From UBA5009 sp038043185 (lineage in GTDB: Bacteria > Bdellovibrionota > Bdellovibrionia > Bdellovibrionales > Bdellovibrionaceae), in assembly GCA_038043185.1 (NCBI GenBank), contig JBBTCO010000001.1:1-11446 (forward strand): a stretch of DNA of 11,446 nucleotides, written 5' to 3'. Position numbers and translations under genes: made by a program. The first letter of the stretch is position 1, and the number at the start of each line of letters is the position of its first letter. The notes under the pieces are model-generated. The model saw only the letters and a list, made by a program, of their open reading frames with translations. It was not told the origin of the DNA and did not search any database. Shown in pieces: positions 5,798 through 11,446 of the stretch.

Positions 5798-7447
5798 TTA
5801 AGGTCCATGAAATCGCTTATGAAAATCAGATTTGCCTGATCCTCGCGAAGCTTTGTAGTCTTGCTCTCTATATTTACTAAGGCTGAGGAGCATGTCATAA
5901 TAAGGCATCAGCCAGCCGGAGTGGTTGAAGCGATATTCTTGCTCATCTTTTTTTAAACGTTTTTCTAAAATTTCAGCTGTTCGATTCAGCGTTTCCACTG
6001 TGCCAGCAACTTCAGCCGACATATTTTTTGGAAGTTTTTTAGAGACGTCAAAAATAACCGCATCGCCAACGGCAATACGAGGGATATCAAACCATCTTGC
6101 TTCCAACACAATGTTTATGCCCATTTGTAGCAAAAAACTTGGAGAAAATTTGTACTTATATGTTTTCATCCAATCAAACATGGAAACCAAGATAGCATCG
6201 CTATAGCGAACCGCCCGAACTTTTCGATAGTCTCGCCATTCAGCAAGCATCTCGAAACGGGGCTCAAGCTCAGTGTCGCCTGGAGCATAGGTATGGGAAG
6301 CTTTAATTCCCAAAGCGCGGACCAAGTCATTTTCATTAACTGAGGGCAAATTTGTTTCGAACATAGGAACTTTGAGGTTAATTTGAGGGCTATTAAATCC
6401 CATCGATACAACTTCCGAACAAAAAACTTCTTTTACGTTGGTGGTATCCATTTTAAAATCATAAGGGAGATTAAAATTGGGATGTTCTTTTGGCAAAAAC
6501 CAATTGAGTGGATTTAGACGAAATTTTTCATAAGCATTATTAGTATAATTCCTCATTTTATCATAGGAAAATTTTGCAGCAGCATGAGCTACCTTTGCAT
6601 CGGGATAGCGGAATAAAACATTTCGAGCATTTCCATCTTTTAAATAGCTGGCGATTTGTCGAATGGTCGAGCCAACCTCAATGTGAGCTTCAAGAATATA
6701 GGCTTTTGGATTACGAGTTACTTCATCCAGAGAGTAATCTCGTCCCGTATTATCCCCCTCAATATAAACAAAAGCCATATGAGAGAATTGGGAATCGACA
6801 TTGCCAATTCGCGCAATTGCGGCACTGGTATAAGCAGAACCTCGACTCATAATCATATCACCAGATCGAATTGTGATTTGCTCAACACCTGGTGACTTTT
6901 GCAACCAAGGCTCGTCGCCAGTAAATGTGCCAAAAAAAACGGGATCATGAGCCGCATCGAAAGGATTGACCTCAAGAAATACTTCCCCAAGATAATCTTC
7001 TAAATATCGCGCTGCTCGGTTAATATTACGAATTTGACTGACGCAGGAATTTTCTGGTTGGCTCCACGGAGTGATCTGTTTCGCAATGACAAATTCCTTT
7101 AGTCGATTCCGTAATGCAATTCGGGTGAGGTACAAATTTCGAATAATTTTTTTAAAATTAGATTTTACAGTGGGTTTGTCAAAATATTCAGGATCAATGA
7201 CCTTAATGCTATTGTAGACTGCGCTCAAACTGGATTCACAATTTGTATAAGTAAATAAATTTGAATCGGAAACAAAATCTAAAAAATTTTGCGTTCCCTG
7301 TAAAAGATCGTGAGGAATGTCGACAGGAGGAGGTTGGCTAGAAAATTCGATCTGGCCTTCAGCTTGAGACCGAAAAAATTTATTTGTTTGAAATGCAAAA
7401 AAGAAAATCAAACAAAGTCCAAGCCCAAAAGATACCTTAGAGAACAT
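5798..7447 (-). CDS. Exported permuted papain-fold hydrolase (YiiX/C92, NlpC/P60-like)
   Basis: The 549-residue protein begins with a hydrophobic segment (residues 5-20), either an uncleaved anchor or a signal peptide, so the rest is periplasmic or external. A helical region (45-160) precedes the catalytic domain. That domain shows the circularly permuted NlpC/P60 order: 'IRSGDMIMSRGS' (193-204) is the family's 'GDLI' entry strand, 'SHMAFVYIEG' (222-231) holds the likely catalytic H223, 'YILEAHIEVGS' (250-260) supplies a probable polar or acidic third residue, and 'EVFCSEVVSMGF' (340-351) holds the likely nucleophile C343. A C-terminal extension of about 170 residues (375-549) has no recognised domain. 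Family members are amidases or peptidases acting on acyl or peptide amide bonds; the substrate here is unknown, with cell-wall peptides or lipids possible. The start is supported by AGGAGG seven bases upstream. The ArgE-like gene ends 114 bases before it on the same strand. Confidence 0.75.
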   Translation of the reverse strand: MFSKVSFGLGLCLIFFFAFQTNKFFRSQAEGQIEFSSQPPPVDIPHDLLQGTQNFLDFVSDSNLFTYTNCESSLSAVYNSIKVIDPEYFDKPTVKSNFKKIIRNLYLTRIALRNRLKEFVIAKQITPWSQPENSCVSQIRNINRAARYLEDYLGEVFLEVNPFDAAHDPVFFGTFTGDEPWLQKSPGVEQITIRSGDMIMSRGSAYTSAAIARIGNVDSQFSHMAFVYIEGDNTGRDYSLDEVTRNPKAYILEAHIEVGSTIRQIASYLKDGNARNVLFRYPDAKVAHAAAKFSYDKMRNYTNNAYEKFRLNPLNWFLPKEHPNFNLPYDFKMDTTNVKEVFCSEVVSMGFNSPQINLKVPMFETNLPSVNENDLVRALGIKASHTYAPGDTELEPRFEMLAEWRDYRKVRAVRYSDAILVSMFDWMKTYKYKFSPSFLLQMGINIVLEARWFDIPRIAVGDAVIFDVSKKLPKNMSAEVAGTVETLNRTAEILEKRLKKDEQEYRFNHSGWLMPYYDMLLSLSKYREQDYKASRGSGKSDFHKRFHGP

Positions 7448-7454
7448 AAGATCT

Positions 7455-7460
7455 CCTCCT
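7455..7460 (-). promoter_or_regulatory. Ribosome binding site of the papain-fold hydrolase gene
   Basis: AGGAGG on the minus strand lies seven bases before the ATG at 7447. It is one of the strongest Shine-Dalgarno matches in the window, fixes the start and predicts efficient translation. Confidence 0.65.
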
Positions 7461-7561
7461 GAAACAGCTTATTTTAATGGCAGAGAATTGCCCAGGCCAG
7501 TTCAGGGAAAGTCGAATAGGAAGGCTTTCGCTCTATTCATTTCACGAATCAAGACCTTGGG

Positions 7562-8743
7562 CTAACAAACGGTCTTCTGTAGTAACTCACTCACAAATGC
7601 TGGTCCCTTAATAAAATCATCAAGAGTCATGTATTCATCGGGTTGGTGAGCTTTTTCGATAGTTCCTGCGCCGCAGATAAAACAATCAATCTTTTGTGTT
7701 GAAAAGAAAGAAGCATCCGTAGTGAAACTCACCGAGTGAAGATCTTTTTCCTTGGTAATGGATTTAAGAACTGCAATCAGCTCGGGGTCAAGGGAGGGGG
7801 CAAGTCCGGGAACGCTTAAGATATGGCGAAACTGAATTTCATCCTGCAGATCCTTTAATTCTTTTTGAAGTTCATCATAAAGCACCATCAGTGAAGCGCC
7901 GGGAAAAGGACGGTAACTAAAAATCATCCGACACTCATCGGGTATGACGTTATCGGCGATACCACCTTTAATTTGCACCAGTGATAAATAATTAAACGGA
8001 TAGTCCGGAAATAATTTTTTTAAATCTGCATTTTTTTCATCTTGATACTTTTGATTTAAGCGCTTTGTCGCCGCGATGACTTTTTCTACAGGAAGAATGG
8101 CATTAACTCCCCAGTCAGGTCGGCTGCTGTGAGCCGCTTTTCCTGAAATAAGGACTTCAAAAATAACCATTCCTTTATGTGAATTGATAATTTTGAACCC
8201 GGTGGGCTCTCCGATAACAGCTTTTTTAGGAAGGGGAATTTTTCCAAGTAAAGATTTTAAACGTGGAGCCATGCTCTTTGCACCTAAGCATCCCACCTCT
8301 TCATCACAGGTAAATAAACAAACGATTGGCCGTTTGATTTCATTCAATTTTGTTTGCTTAAAAGCTTCAAGGCAATGAGCCATAAAAAGTTTCATATCCG
8401 AGCTGCCACGGCCATAAATTTTATTATCGGCGAGGGTTAATTTGAGTGGATCTTTTGTCCAGCCGGGTTGAGTGTCAAAGGGCACAATGTCCATATGGCC
8501 AGAGAGAATAAGTCCATTTTCGGTTTCGGGACCAATATGGGCTACGACTTGATATTTTTCATTTAGTTCATTTATAAGTTGCACTTGAAAACCTAAGGCA
8601 CTCAGTTCATTTGCAAAATAATCAGCACAAAGCTTATTGCTTTTATTGCTGACTGTATCGAAACTCAGTAATTTTTCTGAGCAGTCCCAGAGGTAACTGG
8701 ATTTAAGATCTCTTTCGCTAACAGGTTTCAGGTTTATCGACAT
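7562..8743 (-). CDS. argE: Acetylornithine deacetylase-type M20 metallohydrolase
   Basis: A cytoplasmic di-zinc amidohydrolase. ArgE removes the acetyl group from N-acetylornithine in arginine synthesis. The 393-residue length is normal for the family. M20 signatures occur in order: 'SGHMDIVPFD' (81-90; zinc ligand H83, D85), 'GWTKDP' (94-99), 'YGRGSSDMK' (110-118; bridging D116), 'TCDEEVGCLGA' (145-155; catalytic E148, ligand E149), 'IGEPT' (177-181; ligand E179), 'AHSSRPDWGVNAI' (204-216, the dimerisation lid), 'NVIPDECRMIFSYRPFPG' (265-282), 'TTDASFF' (341-347) and 'AHQPDEYM' (365-372; ligand H366). The 'GWTKDP', 'GVNAI' and 'AHQPDEY' blocks match ArgE more closely than DapE, though substrate identity cannot be proved from sequence. 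No other arginine gene lies nearby, so a salvage role on acylated amino acids is possible. No Shine-Dalgarno precedes the ATG. Confidence 0.86.
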   Translation of the reverse strand: MSINLKPVSERDLKSSYLWDCSEKLLSFDTVSNKSNKLCADYFANELSALGFQVQLINELNEKYQVVAHIGPETENGLILSGHMDIVPFDTQPGWTKDPLKLTLADNKIYGRGSSDMKLFMAHCLEAFKQTKLNEIKRPIVCLFTCDEEVGCLGAKSMAPRLKSLLGKIPLPKKAVIGEPTGFKIINSHKGMVIFEVLISGKAAHSSRPDWGVNAILPVEKVIAATKRLNQKYQDEKNADLKKLFPDYPFNYLSLVQIKGGIADNVIPDECRMIFSYRPFPGASLMVLYDELQKELKDLQDEIQFRHILSVPGLAPSLDPELIAVLKSITKEKDLHSVSFTTDASFFSTQKIDCFICGAGTIEKAHQPDEYMTLDDFIKGPAFVSELLQKTVC

Positions 8744-8749
8744 GTCTTA

Positions 8750-8778
8750 ATTCAATTGGAAAATAAGGATGATGGCAA
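8750..8778 (-). promoter_or_regulatory. Candidate promoter of the argE-like gene, adjacent to its ATG
   Basis: Minus-strand TTGCCA (8778-8773) and TTGAAT (8755-8750) are spaced by exactly 17 bases. Each matches consensus at four of six positions. The -10 ends six bases before the ATG at 8743, which would make the transcript leaderless; no Shine-Dalgarno is present. The match is modest. Confidence 0.35.
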
Positions 8779-8849
8779 GGAATAATCTGCAAAAAAAGCC
8801 CTGATTGACAGGCTCATCGAGCTTCGCCATCCTTAAAGAAAATAAGGAT
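8759..8849 (+). repeat. Two copies of a 12-base direct repeat in the divergent intergenic region
   Basis: GAAAATAAGGAT occurs at 8759-8770 and again at 8838-8849, 79 bases apart. The first copy sits in the spacer of the candidate argE promoter and the second includes the Shine-Dalgarno of the divergent flavoprotein gene. A partly matching inverted pair lies nearby: GATGGC at 8770-8775 and GCCATC at 8826-8831. This could be a shared regulator site or chance in AT-rich DNA. Confidence 0.4.
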
Positions 8850-8855
8850 AACTGA

Positions 8856-10547
8856 ATGTCTAATCAAATTATTTCAAGAAGAAATTTTATCAAATGGATT
8901 GGAATTACTGGGGGCTATGTCACTCTGACCCCTTATTCTTCATGGGCAGGGCCGAAAAATTCAAAGAAACCTTCTTTGGATAATTTTTTAAAAAAGAGTG
9001 GACCGATTAATTATCAAATTTCTATTAACGAAAAAAAATCATTTTATGGTGACACGCCTCAACTTAAGGCTCATCCCCTTCTTTGGGAAAAAGAGTCTGT
9101 CTTAAGTAAATACAAAAAGAACACAGTCTATGAAAATGAGGATCTGGTCATTGTCGGTGGCGGGATGAGCGGATTGGTCAGCTCTTATCTTTTAAGAGAA
9201 CACAAACCGATTATTTTAGAGCAAGGGCCACGATTCGGAGGAAATTCTCAAGGAGAGGTATGGAATGACCTCGCTTATTCTGTGGGTGCAGCCTATTTTA
9301 TGGAGCAAAGTCCAAGTTCTGAAATTTTTAAAATCTTCAAAGAAGTGGGAGTTCATTCCGTTTGTCGAGAAAGGGAAACAGAAGATCAAAAACTACTCAA
9401 TGGAGTTTTTTACAAGGATTTTTGGAGCGGTGAAACTGACAAAGCTCACAAAAAACAATTTGTTAAATTGGCTGAATTTTTTAAGCAAATTCACGAAGAA
9501 ACAAATGGTCGAGTTTTTCCTGAAATTCCTTTGGCCGTGAAACAATTTTCAGAAGATCCAAAAAGAACAGAGTATTTAAAATCCTTAGATAAATATAATT
9601 TTAAAGATTATTTAGAAAAGGTTGTTCTGGGTGGTGAAAAGTTAATTCCGCACATAGCTCAATCGCTTGAAAGGTACATGTGGTCGGCCTTTTCGTGTTC
9701 CACAAATGAAATTTCAGCGGCCATCGGGCTTAATGCCTATGCGGCCGAGTTTGGGAAAGCCTATGTGGCGCCAGGAGGAAATGCGAAGGTTGCGGAAATG
9801 TTTCTTGCTAAAAGTTTAGAGAAAATTCCCCAGAAAAATTACCGAACAGAATCTTTAGTGGTCGATGTCAGAGTTGAAAATGACAGAACCTGGGTGACTT
9901 ATAGTGACTCGGCGGGAAAGTTGAAAACAATTAAAGCCAAAGCGGTCATTATGGCTTGTCCCAAGTTTGTGGTTAAAAGAATCCTTCATGACATTGAGCC
10001 AGAAAGAATGTTGGCCCTCAATAAATTGAATTACCGCTCGTATTTGGTTGCGAACGTTCTTATCAAAAAAAAAATAACGCAGGATATTTATGATGTTTAT
10101 TTAATCGGAAAAGATCTCAAGCCTGAAGAATCTCAGGTCTCGGATATTATTGTTGCAAATTATGCAAATAAAAATAAATCAGACTCAACCGTGTTGACCT
10201 TGTATCGGTCCTTTCCTTATGAGTCTGGACGCCGACTTCTTTACGACGAGAACAGTTTTGACAAATATAAGAAGGAAATTGAAACCCAGTTGCATGAAGA
10301 AATTTTACCAGCCTTCAATTTAAAAAAAGAAAATATTCAAGACTTAAAGATCACAAGATGGGGACATCCTTTGCCTTTGCCAGTTGCAGGTCTGATTGCA
10401 GATGGCACTATTGAAAAAATACGTAAGCCTTTCAAAGAAAAAGTTTTTTTTATTGAACAAGACAATTGGATGATGGCGGCCTTAGAGAGCTCAGTTGGCG
10501 AGGCCCTTTTCTGGTCTAAACAAGTAAATGTTTTATTAAAAAAATAA
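8856..10547 (+). CDS. Tat-exported FAD-dependent amine-oxidase-like protein
   Basis: The 563-residue protein opens with a twin-arginine signal, 'SRRNFIK' (residues 7-13) plus a weakly hydrophobic stretch and a likely cleavage after 'SSWA' (31). It is therefore folded with its flavin before export to the periplasm. A Rossmann dinucleotide motif follows: 'DLVIVGGGMSGLVSSYLL' (96-112), E122 as the ribose-binding acid, and 'RFGGN' (126-130), typical of NAD(P)-binding-8/amino-oxidase proteins. 'APGGNAKVAEMF' near 306 and 'VIMACPKFVV' near 365 are family features. The C-terminal FAD-contact region, usually 'ayFAGD...GSxEGAxxSG', reads 'KVFFIEQDNWMMAALESSVGEAL' in part (about 528-550), a divergent form. 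The substrate is unknown; amines, carotenoids or protoporphyrinogen-like compounds are used by relatives. The start is supported by AAGGA seven bases upstream. The gene is divergent from argE. Confidence 0.85.
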   Translation: MSNQIISRRNFIKWIGITGGYVTLTPYSSWAGPKNSKKPSLDNFLKKSGPINYQISINEKKSFYGDTPQLKAHPLLWEKESVLSKYKKNTVYENEDLVIVGGGMSGLVSSYLLREHKPIILEQGPRFGGNSQGEVWNDLAYSVGAAYFMEQSPSSEIFKIFKEVGVHSVCRERETEDQKLLNGVFYKDFWSGETDKAHKKQFVKLAEFFKQIHEETNGRVFPEIPLAVKQFSEDPKRTEYLKSLDKYNFKDYLEKVVLGGEKLIPHIAQSLERYMWSAFSCSTNEISAAIGLNAYAAEFGKAYVAPGGNAKVAEMFLAKSLEKIPQKNYRTESLVVDVRVENDRTWVTYSDSAGKLKTIKAKAVIMACPKFVVKRILHDIEPERMLALNKLNYRSYLVANVLIKKKITQDIYDVYLIGKDLKPEESQVSDIIVANYANKNKSDSTVLTLYRSFPYESGRRLLYDENSFDKYKKEIETQLHEEILPAFNLKKENIQDLKITRWGHPLPLPVAGLIADGTIEKIRKPFKEKVFFIEQDNWMMAALESSVGEALFWSKQVNVLLKK

Positions 10548-10651
10548 ACTAAAATCATGGTACGCTAGTTGCATTTAAAATAAATATTAAATGAGTAAAA
10601 GGATTGCGTTTGAACTTTTTAAAAAAGTTTTGATCAATCCCAGGGGGACTT

Positions 10652-11119
10652 ATGTCAACGATATCTGAGTATTGCACCCGAGATATTATAACGGTCAGTA
10701 AATATTCAACAGTGCTTAAAGCTGTGGATATAATGAAGAAAAATAAACTCGACGAACTGATTGTGACTGAGTTTAAAGAGGGAAGAGTCGTTCCTGTAGG
10801 GGTTTTAACCAGTTTTGACATTATTATGAATGGATCAATTACAGAGGCTGAAGGTAAAAAAGTTTTAGTTAAAGATATTATGTCATCTGATGTTGTGATT
10901 TGTCCCGAGCATTTTGAAATCCCAGAAACAATTGATTTAATGGAACAAAATGGCGTTAAGCGCTGCCCCGTGGTCAATGAAACTGGTCACTTAATCGGTT
11001 TGATTGTGGCTTCAGATCTTACCAAATTATTAACTCAACAATTGAGTACATTAACCAAATTTGAATCCCGAGGTCTGATTGGCAAAGCTAACTTAGAAAA
11101 TTTGTATGATCGGCTTTAG
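10652..11119 (+). CDS. Tandem CBS-domain (Bateman module) protein
   Basis: The 155-residue protein is made almost entirely of two CBS domains, roughly residues 5-60 and 74-130. Each begins with the typical segment ('TRDIITVSKYSTVLKAVDIM'; 'DIMSSDVVICPEH' then 'TIDLMEQNGVKRCPVV') and ends with 'GVLTSFDI' (50-57) or 'GLIVASDLTK' (116-125). Such pairs form a cleft that binds adenine nucleotides such as AMP or ATP and usually act as energy-sensing modules in the cytoplasm. No fused effector is present, so its partner must be another protein. A G-rich Shine-Dalgarno (AGGGGGA, 10642-10648) lies three bases before the ATG. A response regulator gene follows 123 bases downstream on the same strand, suggesting but not proving a signalling link. 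Confidence 0.9.
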   Translation: MSTISEYCTRDIITVSKYSTVLKAVDIMKKNKLDELIVTEFKEGRVVPVGVLTSFDIIMNGSITEAEGKKVLVKDIMSSDVVICPEHFEIPETIDLMEQNGVKRCPVVNETGHLIGLIVASDLTKLLTQQLSTLTKFESRGLIGKANLENLYDRL

Positions 11120-11173
11120 ACGCGACGAAGCGTGTAATATGACCCCGCTTTGGATCAATTGCGGGTAATATTA
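11120..11173. other. Two inverted repeats between the CBS gene and the response regulator
   Basis: Immediately after the CBS stop, ACGC/GCGT (11120-11123 and 11130-11133) can form a four-pair hairpin. Next, 11135-11148 pairs with 11161-11173 (TAATAT...GCGGGTAATATTA type) with one mismatch and one bulge, around a 12-base loop. No clear T-run follows, so it is not a standard intrinsic terminator. It may act as a weak terminator, an mRNA-stabilising structure or a protein site upstream of the response regulator. Confidence 0.35.
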
Positions 11174-11242
11174 CCTCGCCTTGCTCTTGCTTCATTTTAT
11201 TTACAAGTAACTTTTAGTAAGCCAACGAAAAGGAGTTTCAGC

Positions 11243-11446
11243 ATGATAAAAAAAGTAAGAATAATGGTAATCGATGATGATCAAGATATTCTTAACCTCA
11301 TAAATAACTTTTTTAGTACGCGGGGATTTGAAGTTGATTTGTATACCGAAGCTCAACAAGCTTTAACCGATATTGCGGAAAAAAAGAGCAATTGTGATGT
11401 CATTATTACAGATTTATTACTTCCTGGAATCTCTGGGATTGAATTT
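11243..11446 (+). CDS. Response regulator receiver domain (3' truncated by window)
   Basis: The first 68 residues of a CheY-like receiver are present, running off the window end. The acidic pocket is 'IDDDQD' (residues 10-15, with D12 and D13 as the metal-binding pair). The phosphoacceptor is D57 in 'VIITDLLLPGISG' (53-65), the classical pattern in which Pro-Gly follows three residues later. An AAGGAG Shine-Dalgarno (11230-11235) seven bases before the ATG supports the start. The conserved Thr/Ser and Lys of the second half, and any output domain, lie beyond the window. It therefore cannot be said whether this is a stand-alone receiver or a DNA-binding regulator. Confidence 0.9.
   Translation, partial: MIKKVRIMVIDDDQDILNLINNFFSTRGFEVDLYTEAQQALTDIAEKKSNCDVIITDLLLPGISGIEF

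Noticed and set aside
5791..5805. GACC/GGTC hairpin at the end of the papain-fold hydrolase gene
   Set aside because: Four base pairs only, overlapping the stop codon, with an interrupted T-rich tail; not convincing as a terminator.
5798..7447. Lipoprotein signal at C12 of the papain-fold hydrolase
   Set aside because: The hydrophobic stretch continues after the cysteine (IFFFAF), so it is not a lipobox.
7514..7538. GAATAG/CTATTC inverted repeat between argE and the papain-fold hydrolase, as a terminator
   Set aside because: Only six pairs around a 13-base loop and no T-run on the minus strand; too weak for an intrinsic terminator.
8805..8833. TTGACA upstream of the Tat flavoprotein gene
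   Set aside because: The hexamer at the correct distance (CATCCT) is a poor -10; kept out of the feature list.
10612..10630. AACTTTTT/AAAAAAGTT near-palindrome upstream of the CBS gene
   Set aside because: Contains almost only A and T; expected by chance in this composition and lacks a GC stem.

Overview
The window is an AT-rich bacterial chromosome segment with short intergenic gaps and genes on both strands. The gene set suggests a Gram-negative, secretion-rich bacterium: a Feo iron importer, a Tat-exported flavoprotein, several Sec-exported proteins of unknown function, a CBS protein and a response regulator. The look of the proteins fits Bdellovibrionota, but that is an impression from style and not a demonstrated assignment. 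No rRNA, tRNA, insertion sequence, prophage gene or CRISPR array was seen, and no gene-free stretch exceeds about 125 bases.

Layout. (1) 1-2036 (+): the 3' end of feoA overlapping feoB, a ferrous-iron uptake operon. (2) 2020-3867 (-): a 615-residue fusion of a GT4-type glycosyltransferase with a NodB/CE4 polysaccharide deacetylase, whose end overlaps the feoB end by 17 bases. (3) 3901-4997 (+): two small exported proteins of unknown function, one with a tandem Glu-Lys-x repeat. (4) 5030-5732 (-): a toxin-first HigBA-type toxin-antitoxin operon. Its promoter contains a 22-base perfect palindrome filling the spacer and the -10 box. (5) 5798-8743 (-): an exported permuted papain-fold (YiiX/NlpC-P60-like) hydrolase, with an ArgE-type M20 deacylase gene upstream. 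(6) 8856-11446 (+): a Tat-dependent FAD amine-oxidase-like protein, a two-CBS-domain protein, and the start of a response regulator cut by the window end.

How the genes relate. Only two tight functional units are visible: feoAB and the toxin-antitoxin pair. The fusion protein probably makes or modifies a surface N-acetylated glycan. The exported hydrolase and Tat flavoprotein act in the envelope or periplasm, with unknown substrates. Regions 3-4 look like an accessory insert of small genes between larger, more conserved ones.

The most notable signals are these: the palindromic operator embedded in the hig-type promoter; a recurring arrangement in which three minus-strand genes lacking a Shine-Dalgarno sequence have a -10-like hexamer 6-9 bases before the ATG (candidate leaderless mRNAs); the GT4-CE4 fusion; and a FeoB whose guanine-recognition motifs and GDI region depart from the norm. 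I do not see a clearly new multi-gene system.
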